Assembly: GCA_050288625.1 (NCBI GenBank)
Contig: JBNKEE010000034.1
Location: forward strand, 5,355 to 69,354
Source: JAAGZL01 sp050288625
GTDB lineage: Bacteria > Pseudomonadota > Gammaproteobacteria > Chromatiales > Chromatiaceae
DNA length: 64,000 bases
Direction: 5' to 3'
Below, in pieces: positions 56,347-64,000 of this stretch (its first letter is position 1; the number at the start of each line of letters is the position of its first letter). The notes beneath the pieces are model-generated. The model ran no database searches, was not told where the DNA came from, and worked only from the letters and a program-made list of their open reading frames with translations. Made by a program: the position numbers and the translations under genes.

Positions 56347-57363
56347 TTACTCCATAGGTGATTGTTTTATTGAGTCACCAAATACCTTTCTTACGATTGT
56401 TAGCGGGCGCTGTTTGGATTCCAGGAATACTTTTGAAAGATAAATACCAATGATTCCTATGAAAGATATCATCAGTCCTCCCAGCAGCCATATAGATGCC
56501 ATGACTGATGTCCATCCGCTTAGTGGTGTTGATAGAAAAAGCCAATTTATAACGAGGTATAGGGAATATGTTGCCGCTGTAATGAAAATGAGAGCGCCGC
56601 TATAGAATATTGCAACCAAAGGTCTACTGCTTAATGATGTTGTAGCATTAACGAGAACAGAGATCTTTCTTTTTATGGTGTAAGTGGTATTGCTGATGCT
56701 CTTTTTAGTTATGGTATTTGGATGTTGTTTGAATCCTGTAAGAAGATAAAGTCCTCCTATAGATATTTCACGCTCGTGGTGCTGTAGCAGGGCATCAACA
56801 TAACGTCTAGTCATTAATCTAGCGGTAACCCAGCTTCTGGGTATTTGTACGCCTGTTAGCGTATGAAACATTTTATAAAAGAGCCATCCGCTTATTCGCT
56901 CAAACCATCTTCCTTTACGTTTCTTTTGTACACCATAAACAACATCGCAATCCTCTTTCTTCATTTGCTCTGAGAAGCTTGGCAGCCACTCAGGCTCTTC
57001 CTCCAAGTCACTATCAATCAAAAAGATATGGTCTCCTCTAGAATAGCTCAGCCCGGTCATAATGGCTTTGTGATGACCAAAGTTCCTTGATAGATCAATA
57101 ACAACCAAGTGGGGATCCTGTTTGCTTAGACGCACTGCTTTATCAAGGCTGTCATCAGGCGAGCCATCATTTACCAGAATGATTTCATATTCGTCCTTTG
57201 CAAACTGTCTAGCAGCCTCGCTTGCACGACGGTAGAAATCATCGATATAAGGTGATGAGTGGTAGAGTGTTGTTACAACTGAGAGTTTCACAATCTTAGT
57301 CTCTTGCTGTCTTTCAGTATTATAGGTTGAAATGTTGCGGTTATACACATTATTTGATTGCAT
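56347..57363 (-). CDS. GT2 glycosyltransferase, GtrB/DPM1-like, two C-terminal membrane helices
   Basis: A 338-residue family 2 glycosyltransferase. LSVVTTLYHSSPYI, ILVNDGSPDDS and the metal-binding DSDLEEEPEW lie in the N-terminal 150 residues; two helices near 243-265 and 285-310 anchor it. This layout is that of GtrB/PglC-independent dolichol-phosphate-mannose-type enzymes, which load one sugar onto undecaprenyl phosphate for later use by GT-C transferases. The ATG 57363 overlaps the aminotransferase by 14 bases; a GTG at 57291 would start nearer the conserved domain. It fits as the enzyme that makes the lipid-linked donor for the GT-C proteins upstream. Confidence 0.88.
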   Translation of the reverse strand: MQSNNVYNRNISTYNTERQQETKIVKLSVVTTLYHSSPYIDDFYRRASEAARQFAKDEYEIILVNDGSPDDSLDKAVRLSKQDPHLVVIDLSRNFGHHKAIMTGLSYSRGDHIFLIDSDLEEEPEWLPSFSEQMKKEDCDVVYGVQKKRKGRWFERISGWLFYKMFHTLTGVQIPRSWVTARLMTRRYVDALLQHHEREISIGGLYLLTGFKQHPNTITKKSISNTTYTIKRKISVLVNATTSLSSRPLVAIFYSGALIFITAATYSLYLVINWLFLSTPLSGWTSVMASIWLLGGLMISFIGIIGIYLSKVFLESKQRPLTIVRKVFGDSIKQSPME

Positions 57364-58477
57364 CCAAAACAGCTGAAATTACCTGTTCCTGTAGCTCTTC
57401 CAAACCCACCCATAACGGCAAGCGAACCAGCCTTTCTGATATGTCATCAGTAACAGCAAATGATCCATGGCTACGGCCATAATGTTTGCCGGCCGGCGAG
57501 TTGTGTAGAGGAGTGTAGTGGAATACGGCGTCTATTCCCTTTTGTTTCAGGTCGTGGATGAAAGTGTCACGTTTTTGGTTGTTAGGCAACAACAGGTAGT
57601 ACAAGTGTGCATTGTGTTTACAGCTATCAGGTACTGTTGGGCGCTTTACTTTACCCTGGGACTCAGCATCCGCGAACGCGCGGTGGTAGTTGTTCCACAG
57701 TTTTAATCGACTTGTTGTAATCGACTCAGCTTCCTCCATCTGTGCAAACAAAAAGGCAGCGATCAGTTCTGATGGCAGGTAGGATGAACCCAGGTCAACC
57801 CAGGTATATTTGTCTACTTCTCCACGAAAAAACTTTTTTCGATTAGTTCCTTTTTCCCATACTATTTCGGCACGTTCCTTGAGCGAAGAGTCATTTATAA
57901 GTAGTGCTCCACCTTCTCCAGATATTATGTTTTTCGTTTCATGAAATGAAATGGCGCCTAGATGTCCAATGGTACCAAGGGCTTTATCTTTATAGCTTGA
58001 CATTAATCCCTGAGCAGCATCTTCTATAATTAGTAGGTCGTGGTGGTTGGCGATATTTAGAATGATGTCCATCTCGCATGCGATTCCAGCATAATGCACA
58101 GGAATTATCATTTTTGTGCGAGGGGTGATTGCCGCTTCGATCAGTGATTCATCGATGTTTAAGGTGTCTTTTCGGATGTCAATAAACACGGGAACCGCAC
58201 CGCGCATTGCAAAGGCGCTTGCCGTTGAAACAAAAGTGTAAGAGGGTAGTATAACTTCATCACCTGGCTGGATATCCGCAACCAGAGCAGCCATCTCCAG
58301 TGCTGCAGTACAAGAGTGAGTAAGGAGGGCTTTGCTTGTTCCAGTCTTATTTTCTAACCAACTTTGACACCTTCTGGTGAATTCTCCCGCTCCCGCTAGA
58401 TGACCAACCCTATGGGCTTGGGCTATGTATTCTAATTCCCTTCCGGTCATGTAAGGTTTATTGAAACTGATGTTCAC
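57350..58477 (-). CDS. wecE: dTDP-4-amino-4,6-dideoxygalactose transaminase (WecE-like)
   Basis: PLP-dependent sugar aminotransferase. Nearly every block of E. coli WecE (RffA) is kept: FNKPYMTGRELEYIAQA, FTRRCQSWLE, LLTHSCTAALEMAALV, GDEVILPSYTFVSTA, VPVHYAG-type PVHYAGIACEMD, EDAAQG, and FHETKN with the PLP lysine K182. It aminates dTDP-4-keto-6-deoxyglucose to dTDP-Fuc4N, which needs RmlA (present) and RmlB (not in the window). No enterobacterial-common-antigen genes accompany it, so the sugar has another use here. The start is GTG 58477. Length is 375 residues. Confidence 0.92.
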   Translation of the reverse strand: MNISFNKPYMTGRELEYIAQAHRVGHLAGAGEFTRRCQSWLENKTGTSKALLTHSCTAALEMAALVADIQPGDEVILPSYTFVSTASAFAMRGAVPVFIDIRKDTLNIDESLIEAAITPRTKMIIPVHYAGIACEMDIILNIANHHDLLIIEDAAQGLMSSYKDKALGTIGHLGAISFHETKNIISGEGGALLINDSSLKERAEIVWEKGTNRKKFFRGEVDKYTWVDLGSSYLPSELIAAFLFAQMEEAESITTSRLKLWNNYHRAFADAESQGKVKRPTVPDSCKHNAHLYYLLLPNNQKRDTFIHDLKQKGIDAVFHYTPLHNSPAGKHYGRSHGSFAVTDDISERLVRLPLWVGLEELQEQVISAVLDAIK

Positions 58478-58492
58478 TCTATTTCCACGTGG

Positions 58493-60679
58493 TTAATCTT
58501 TAATCTGTTTGCCTGGTGCTGGGGAGAAACTTCCATCACTCAATACGAGTGGGGCTGTTCCATCATAGCGCCTTTCCTTCATTGCCATGGCCATTTTGAC
58601 GATAAACTGTTGGGATTGCGGCAATTTGTTTTTCTGTGTCAGAATCAAATCTACAAAATTCTGCCAATTTAGGTAATCATCTCTATCTTCATGTGTTACG
58701 TCGGCAGAATGGTTATGGCGCCAATCCAGCAAAGTAAAATTGTATATATCGGTTATCGTCTTTAAGGAACTAATCTTAAACGCCCTTAGATATAAATTTC
58801 TAGCGTCAGTGATGTCTCCTTTGCTCCAATATTGCTCAGCCAATAGCATTAATCCTCTAGCGGCCTTGTTCTGGGTGGGAATATACTTGGTTGTTCTTCC
58901 AAGTATTCTGGCGGCTTTTTCATACTCGCCGCTATTATAGGCCCGAAGTCCTGGAATGGTCTCAATCATTTCGTTGACGATAATCTTGTTTTTTTCGCAA
59001 AAACACCCTATGTTATTTTTGGCTATCTCGGCGAGGTGTTCGGCAAATTTAAGATTGTTAGTCTGTGTGGCTGCTATGAAGGCAGGTACTATATATTCAA
59101 AGCCTACCTTGGTTGATATCTCTGGTGAAATTGTTGAAGGGATGCCCCTGTCGTCAGATGGAATAAAGACAGCACCGGTTGGCCCCAGTAAGGCTGGCTT
59201 CCAACCTTTGGATTGGTAGAACCACTGAAATGCGACAATGTTGTTATATCGTATGAGCCAATAGTCAGCACGGTTTCTTTTGATGAATTGTTCTACATCT
59301 CTCCCTTGAGAGAAGGTTATATAGTCATCAACCCAATCTCTGAATGGAAAATAGCGCGGATCGATCATGACCTTTTTTTTCGGCCAGAGTTGGTAGATTA
59401 GATATCCGCCGTCCCGGTAGATGTTCCCAATCTTCAAGCCAGTCATATTCTTTTTAATATACTCAGTCTCAGCTATGGGGAATGAATCGCTGATTCCAAA
59501 TGCCAGTTTGATACTGTCCTTATATCCAAACAATTTGCAGCTGTTGTCGCTGACTGTTCGCCACCCTATTAGGATAGTCAGTAGTATGCATAGAACAGTG
59601 ATTAGGGATCTATTTATCTTTGACGGTGACCAAACCCACGAATCCTTTTTCTCAGACAGCATCTGCATGCAGGTAAACAGGAATACCGGACCAAGATAAA
59701 AGGTAGCTCTAGCAACCTGAGTAAAGATGGCGCAGTACCCCAGGAATGCCAGTATTAAGACCCAGTCGGTTTGCTTGTTCTTCAGCTTCTGCCACAGCAA
59801 TAAAACGAATAACAGCATGGCCATGATCATATAGTCCAGCATGTAAAGCGGCGGACCGTTAAACTCTAGAGTTGGCTTATACGAAATAACGTATTTATTG
59901 ATATTCTCGTTTGCCAAGACCTCTCGTATTATGGTCAGTGGAAGTTCGTAACCAAAAGGAGACAGCAGGATGGCCGGTATGCATAAAGCCATAGCGATAA
60001 AATAGTGTTTCCTTAATCTTGCTGGCATCGCCTGGCTGGCAGAGAACAGGCTGTTCATTATTTCGCCGATGATGGTGGCGGCGAAGAATAGGGAAGAGAT
60101 AAAGAAAGCACCGTGCATATTAACCCAGATGATAAGTATCAGCGGGAATATGTACGCTTGCCACCATGCGCTTTCGCCTTTTTGGCGCATATGAAAATAT
60201 AGCCATACAACAACCGTAAAAAAACCAATAGTGAATAACTCAGGTTTTATCAGGTAGGCTGGCCAAACCATTGTTAACGCAACCGCAATAATAACCCAAG
60301 CTACAGGGTTTCTGGCAACGCTGAGAGATATGGCATAGCGCCAGGCCAGACCAAACAATAGAAAATAGATTCCGTAGCGCAGTACGAACAGGCCGGTGGT
60401 CCCAGTGTAGTCATATGTAAAGTAGAGAAGGATGTCGGACAGCCAACTGTTATATGGGTAGTAAGGGGCAGCTGGAGTCCAGGTGAAGATCGAGTGATCA
60501 ATGATCAGAGATCCTGTTTCCAGAATATGGCGACCTAAGGCCATGTGCCACCAAAGATCGTTTGCAGTGATTGGGTTGGTGATTTGGATAATAAGTACGG
60601 CAATTACGATGATCGCCAGTATGGTGGAGATCCAAACAGGCCACGAAGAGCGCTCATTCCTAAAGTCTGTTTTCGGCAA
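58493..60679 (-). CDS. GT-C-like membrane protein with C-terminal TPR-like region (paralogue 1)
   Basis: A 728-residue protein with about ten helices in the first 420 residues, a periplasmic globular part with YFPFRDWVDDY and the conserved LLGPTGAVFIPS, and a helical, TPR-like tail (about 590-690). After helix 1 comes DLWWH (41-45), the acidic/aromatic loop expected of a GT-C transferase. This family is not one I can name, and function by homology is only inferred. It starts at TTG 60679 with a strong AGGAG seven bases upstream. It lies 125 bases downstream of its paralogue and ends 15 bases before the aminotransferase. Confidence 0.8.
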   Translation of the reverse strand: MPKTDFRNERSSWPVWISTILAIIVIAVLIIQITNPITANDLWWHMALGRHILETGSLIIDHSIFTWTPAAPYYPYNSWLSDILLYFTYDYTGTTGLFVLRYGIYFLLFGLAWRYAISLSVARNPVAWVIIAVALTMVWPAYLIKPELFTIGFFTVVVWLYFHMRQKGESAWWQAYIFPLILIIWVNMHGAFFISSLFFAATIIGEIMNSLFSASQAMPARLRKHYFIAMALCIPAILLSPFGYELPLTIIREVLANENINKYVISYKPTLEFNGPPLYMLDYMIMAMLLFVLLLWQKLKNKQTDWVLILAFLGYCAIFTQVARATFYLGPVFLFTCMQMLSEKKDSWVWSPSKINRSLITVLCILLTILIGWRTVSDNSCKLFGYKDSIKLAFGISDSFPIAETEYIKKNMTGLKIGNIYRDGGYLIYQLWPKKKVMIDPRYFPFRDWVDDYITFSQGRDVEQFIKRNRADYWLIRYNNIVAFQWFYQSKGWKPALLGPTGAVFIPSDDRGIPSTISPEISTKVGFEYIVPAFIAATQTNNLKFAEHLAEIAKNNIGCFCEKNKIIVNEMIETIPGLRAYNSGEYEKAARILGRTTKYIPTQNKAARGLMLLAEQYWSKGDITDARNLYLRAFKISSLKTITDIYNFTLLDWRHNHSADVTHEDRDDYLNWQNFVDLILTQKNKLPQSQQFIVKMAMAMKERRYDGTAPLVLSDGSFSPAPGKQIKD

Positions 60680-60804
60680 ACTCTTTCTCCTATTGTCGAT
60701 CTGCCTATTAGTTATATGATGTGCTATTCCCTGGCGGCAATGCTGGCTTGTTAAAATCGAAATTAGTTAGAGTAGTTTGAATCAAGCATTATTCTGCAAT
60801 GGTG

Positions 60805-62973
60805 CTAGTTATTAATAGGATCTCTGTAACGTGGTAGGAGCTTGACTGTGCCATCGTAACTTCCATCTTTCATTGCTTCCGCAGTCTTAACGATAATGCT
60901 CAGTGCCTGCGGTATCTTGTCTCTCTCCATTAGGATCAAAGTAACAAGTCGCTGCCAGTGCAGATCGTCTGTGGGCATTTGCAGCCCTTTAATATTTGAA
61001 AAGCGGTACTTTCGGTCCAGCAAGGCGAGATTAAAAATATCTTGATAACCAACTTTTGGTAGCATCTTGAATATCTTAAGGTACCAATCTCTGGCTGCGC
61101 GAATATCCCCTTGATCCAATGACCGTTGGGCTAGATTCATAAGTGCGTCAGCCGCCTTCCCTTGTGTCTGAATAAATACTGTGTTCTTCTTAAGAATTCT
61201 GTAGGCTTCCTGGTACTTTCCTGCATTATAGGCCTCTATTCCGGCAATGGAATCTCTCATCTCATGGGTGAGAAAAACATGTCCGCTACATGCTGTTCCG
61301 TGAGTGCTCGTTGCGGCCTCATATATTCGCTTGGCGAATGTCAGATCTTTTAAAGCGATTGACGCTCGGAACGAGTGAACATAATCGTTTATTTCCAATC
61401 TGGATCTAAGGTTCGAGGCTATTTGAGGTTTTTCAGATGCGGCTGCACTAGGTACAAAGACCGCTCCTGTGGGTCCAAGGAAGGCCGGTTTCCAGTCGCT
61501 AGAACGAATGAACCAGCTCACTGGATTAGCGAATTTATAGTTTACCAACCAGAAGTCGGCGGGATGATCCTTTACGAATTCGTCTATGTCTTTTCCGTCC
61601 ACGAAATCAAAGTAATCATTTATCCAGCTCCTAAACGGAAAATAGCGTGTATCTATCATGGCCTGTTTTTCCGGCCAGAGATGGTACTCTAGGTAGCCGC
61701 CGTCACGGTACATATTGCCGATCTTCTTGCCGTGAAGGTTTTTCTTGATATATTCCGTCTCGGTTATTGGGAATGATGCGCTGACGCCGAAGGACTGCTT
61801 GATGCCATCCTGGTAGCTGGATAGCCTGCAGATATTATTGTCAAAGGTTCTCCACCCCATAAGGGTCGATAACGATAGGCATAGGATAGCCAACACCGTT
61901 TTAGTTGCCTTGGATGATGACCAGGCCCATGACTCTTTTTTTTCCGCCAACATATCCAGGCAAATAAATATGAACACCGGCCCAAGAAAAAACGTTACTC
62001 GTGCAAGTTTGGGAAATATGGCGCTATAACCCAGGAAGGCCAGGATAACAACCCAATCCGTTTGCTTATTCTTTAGTTTTTGCCATAACAGAAAAATGAA
62101 CGTAAATATTGCAACGACAAAATAATCTAGCAGGTAGTATGGTGCAACATTGAACAGGTATGTGGGTATATAACTACTGACACGGCTGTGAAAGCCGGTA
62201 TCTGTCAGTACTACTTCTTTAATTATGCTGTACGGTAGATCATAACCGTATGGAGATATGAAAAGTACAGGGAGGCAGAGGGCAAGCGCGATAAAGAAGT
62301 GCCGTTTTTGCCTGGGAGACATGGCCTGGTTAGGGCTAAATTTACTGTTCAGTATCTCTCCGACAATCGCGGCGGTAAAGAATAGAGCTGCCATGATAAA
62401 CGCGCCATGCGTATTAACCCATATAAGCAGAATAAAAGGCAGCAGATACGTCATCCACCAAGCCTGATCACCCCTATACCGCATATGAAAGTAAAGCCAT
62501 ATCACGGTGGTGAATAGGCAGGTGGTGAACAGTTCTGTTTTGATCAACGGGGCCTGCCAGGTAAGGGCAATCCCTATAAAGATTACTGTCCAGGTTATGG
62601 GGTTATTGGTGATTCCACGGGTCAAGGCATAGCGCCATCCCAACATAAAGATGAGAAAGAATACACCATAACGCAGGGCCATAAGTCCGGTGCTACCGGT
62701 GAACTCATAAATAAGATAGAGGATGATCTGCCCCAGCCAGCTGGTGTAGGGGAAATAAGAGATAGCAGGGGTCCAGGTGAATATAGAATGGTCAGCAACT
62801 AGTGAACCTGATTCCAGGATCTGGCGCCCATGCAACATATGCCACCACAGATCGGCGCTGATAATGGGGTTCGATAGTTGGATGAAAAGGCTGGTTACCG
62901 CGATCATCCCCAGTAGTATAGGGACCCACAATGGCCAGAGTCGTGCTTCAACCTTTTTTTGCTGCTCCATCAT
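60805..62973 (-). CDS. GT-C-like membrane protein with C-terminal TPR-like region (paralogue 2)
   Basis: A 722-residue protein, co-linear with its neighbour: DLWWH again at 41-45, SIFTWTPA, then LLWQKLKNKQTDW, YFPFRSWINDY and FLGPTGAVFVPS, and a TPR-like tail. Similarity runs the full length, so the two arose by tandem duplication and may handle different sugars or acceptors. It is the first gene of the minus-strand sugar operon and lies just downstream of the pilA terminator. ATG 62973 with a second ATG directly after it; a GGAAAAA stretch precedes. Pilin as acceptor is an attractive but untested idea. Confidence 0.8.
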   Translation of the reverse strand: MMEQQKKVEARLWPLWVPILLGMIAVTSLFIQLSNPIISADLWWHMLHGRQILESGSLVADHSIFTWTPAISYFPYTSWLGQIILYLIYEFTGSTGLMALRYGVFFLIFMLGWRYALTRGITNNPITWTVIFIGIALTWQAPLIKTELFTTCLFTTVIWLYFHMRYRGDQAWWMTYLLPFILLIWVNTHGAFIMAALFFTAAIVGEILNSKFSPNQAMSPRQKRHFFIALALCLPVLFISPYGYDLPYSIIKEVVLTDTGFHSRVSSYIPTYLFNVAPYYLLDYFVVAIFTFIFLLWQKLKNKQTDWVVILAFLGYSAIFPKLARVTFFLGPVFIFICLDMLAEKKESWAWSSSKATKTVLAILCLSLSTLMGWRTFDNNICRLSSYQDGIKQSFGVSASFPITETEYIKKNLHGKKIGNMYRDGGYLEYHLWPEKQAMIDTRYFPFRSWINDYFDFVDGKDIDEFVKDHPADFWLVNYKFANPVSWFIRSSDWKPAFLGPTGAVFVPSAAASEKPQIASNLRSRLEINDYVHSFRASIALKDLTFAKRIYEAATSTHGTACSGHVFLTHEMRDSIAGIEAYNAGKYQEAYRILKKNTVFIQTQGKAADALMNLAQRSLDQGDIRAARDWYLKIFKMLPKVGYQDIFNLALLDRKYRFSNIKGLQMPTDDLHWQRLVTLILMERDKIPQALSIIVKTAEAMKDGSYDGTVKLLPRYRDPINN

Positions 62974-63025
62974 TTTTTCCGATTCTATTTGTGGATGGAT
63001 TGCTGGTACTTGATTACATATGGAG

Positions 63026-63053
63026 TGAGAAAACCCCCGCAGGAATGCGGGGG
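63026..63053 (-). terminator. Rho-independent terminator of pilA
   Basis: On the minus strand CCCCCGCA, a TTCC loop, TGCGGGGG and then TTTTCTC. The 8-pair GC stem followed by a T-run ends about 60 bases past the pilA stop. It separates pilA from the GT-C genes, so the latter need their own promoter or read-through. Confidence 0.9.
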
Positions 63054-63114
63054 TCTCTTATCAAACTTCTATAGCGCTGGTCAGGCCGGAACCGGTCTGA
63101 CCATTGCGCATATC

Positions 63115-63585
63115 TTACTTACAGGAACCTGGCAGATACTGTGGTTGTATGCCGCTTGCAGTTCCCGGTCCGCAGTCAAAGCCGGAGACCTGAGTTGGTA
63201 TATCAGCAGTGGTCAACGCGGTAGAACCGTCAGGTCCTACTGGGGTCAGAGAGATGGTGCTGGTGTCAACGGCAGTATCGATATTCCTGAGGGTAACGAT
63301 GATCTGACCGTTGGCAGTGGTCTGAACGTCGTTGACATACTGGGTAGAGGTGTCACCTTCACCACAGCCCCAGTTGTTAACACCGACGGTCATGCCGGAG
63401 GTGCCGGTCTGGTAGACTTCGGCAACGGAGGTGCGGCACTGGCTGACGGCCAAAATGCCCTCAGATACTCTAGCCTTGATTACGTAGTCTTCATAGGCGG
63501 GCAATGCGATGGCCGCCAGAATACCGATGATCGCCACAACGATCATCAGTTCGATCAATGTGAAGCCTTGTTGGAACTTTTTCAT
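63115..63585 (-). CDS. pilA: Major type IV pilin PilA
   Basis: A 156-residue prepilin, type IVa. The six-residue-plus-Gly leader MKKFQQG is cut before FTLIELMIVVAIIGILAAIALPAYEDY-like helix, with Glu5 of the mature protein. Four cysteines: C50 and C74 probably pair, and C138 and C155 form the C-terminal disulfide loop. It ends GSCK, not with the C-terminal Ser used by TfpO-type pilin glycosylation. AGGAG lies nine bases before the ATG. It is transcribed alone, from a sigma-54-type promoter, and stopped by a strong terminator. pilR sits directly upstream. Confidence 0.96.
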   Translation of the reverse strand: MKKFQQGFTLIELMIVVAIIGILAAIALPAYEDYVIKARVSEGILAVSQCRTSVAEVYQTGTSGMTVGVNNWGCGEGDTSTQYVNDVQTTANGQIIVTLRNIDTAVDTSTISLTPVGPDGSTALTTADIPTQVSGFDCGPGTASGIQPQYLPGSCK

Positions 63586-63712
63586 GTCTATCTCCTACAG
63601 TTGTACAACTCGAGTTAGTGGTATGCATTTAGCACAAGAAACTGAACTAATCTCCCGCGTTTGCTTTGTCCTGATCCATGGGAATAAATAAACCCTTTTC
63701 ATACCTGAAAGT

Positions 63713-63728
63713 AGCAGCAACTATGCCA
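63713..63728 (-). promoter_or_regulatory. Sigma-54 (-24/-12) promoter of pilA
   Basis: On the minus strand TGGCATAGTTGCTGCT, matching TGGCAC-N5-TTGCT at 9 of 11 fixed positions, with GG and GC exactly 10 bases apart. Transcription would begin near 63701, leaving a 5' leader of about 115 bases before pilA. pilA is sigma-54 and PilR dependent in P. aeruginosa, and the end of a PilR gene lies just upstream here. Confidence 0.75.
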
Positions 63729-63879
63729 AAGTGTTAGGTCAATTTATTGAGGTTATGAAATATTTCATAAATTCATTACGTTAAGTCTATATTCTAATCT
63801 AATTTATTGGATTTACAATAACCTATAGATTAAAAAGATTGCCAAGCCGGACGGTAACACTGAAAAAGATTAGCACTAG

Positions 63880-63896
63880 GTGACAAAAATTGTCAC
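63880..63896. promoter_or_regulatory. Inverted repeat, candidate PilR enhancer site
   Basis: GTGACAAAAATTGTCAC, a perfect 7-base inverted repeat with a 3-base centre, carrying TGTC on each strand. PilR sites of P. aeruginosa are known to contain TGTC cores. It lies about 150 bases upstream of the sigma-54 promoter, a normal enhancer distance. An IHF-like TCAA-N4-TTG at 63739-63749 lies between the two. The remainder of the 348-base pilR-pilA gap is AT-rich and carries no gene. Confidence 0.5.
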
Positions 63897-63933
63897 ACGC
63901 AGTCTGCTGAAAGGGTGATCTGGTTCACAATAG

Positions 63934-64000
63934 CTAATCTATACCCAGTTTGCTGAGACGATAACGCAAGGCTCGGAAGCTGAGCCCCAATTTTTTTGCT
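63934..64000 (-). CDS. pilR: NtrC-family response regulator, C-terminal end (probably PilR)
   Basis: Only the last 22 codons are in the window, ending at TAG 63934-63936. LGLSFRALRYRLSKLGID is the second half of a Fis-type helix-turn-helix as found at the C-terminus of sigma-54 activators, and it closely resembles PilR. The position directly upstream of a pilA with a -24/-12 promoter supports PilR, but the receiver and AAA domains lie outside the window. Confidence 0.8.
   Translation of the reverse strand, partial: AKKLGLSFRALRYRLSKLGID

Noticed and set aside
62959..63618. A 219-codon plus-strand frame
   Set aside because: It is antisense to pilA and its terminator; pilA has a ribosome site, promoter and family motifs, the frame has none.

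Overview
The window reads as ordinary chromosome of a gammaproteobacterium. Evidence: the division and cell-wall (dcw) cluster runs mraZ to lpxC and is followed by dciA, an M23 peptidase gene, secA and argJ, an order known from pseudomonads and their relatives; the pilB-pilC-pilD-coaE-zapD-yacG block and the fimT-pilVWXY1E minor-pilin operon are also gammaproteobacterial; RNase P RNA is the bacterial A type; MurE carries the meso-diaminopimelate motif. The species cannot be fixed from the sequence. No insertion sequence, prophage, CRISPR array or rRNA gene was seen.

Layout. 1-5424, minus strand: a partial unidentified gene, gapA, a membrane-anchored metzincin-like protease, argF and argD. 5563-5967: rnpB with a well-placed promoter. 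6058-7581: a lone multi-spanning GT-C-like membrane protein. 7786-26554: the dcw cluster, fifteen tightly packed genes from mraZ to ftsQ-ftsA-ftsZ, then lpxC; it is headed by a strong promoter and a four-repeat MraZ operator. 26572-32282: dciA (minus), an M23 envelope peptidase, secA, argJ. 32300-33437: a REP-like repeat, a double QueD-like protein and tRNA-Thr(CGT). 33660-41321: minor pilins and PilY1. 41347-45877: ispH, fkpB and a cobalamin adenosyltransferase (minus); rimO and a Nudix-ThiE fusion (plus); a short yacG (minus). 45878-51207, minus: zapD, coaE, pilD, pilC, pilB. 51498-62973: a surface-glycan locus. 63115-64000: pilA and the end of pilR.

How the parts work together. Most type IV pilus assembly functions sit here: motor ATPase PilB, platform PilC, prepilin peptidase PilD, minor pilins, PilY1 tip adhesin, major pilin PilA and its regulator PilR. 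Between pilB and pilA lies a glycan locus with RmlA, a WecE-type aminotransferase, an ATP-grasp ligase, an FkbM methyltransferase, a Gfo/Idh/MocA oxidoreductase, a polyprenol-type GT2, a small EmrE/ArnE-like membrane protein and two paralogous GT-C/TPR membrane proteins. Read together they suggest synthesis of a dTDP-4-amino-4,6-dideoxy-hexose, decoration of its amino group, lipid-linked export and transfer onto an outside acceptor. Pilin is an attractive acceptor because of position, but this is inference. It is the best candidate here for an undescribed system.

Several starts were moved from the longest reading frame to fit family length and ribosome binding sites: mraZ (TTG), argF, mraY, ftsQ, ftsZ, lpxC, argJ (GTG), pilY1, fkpB (TTG) and the adenosyltransferase.
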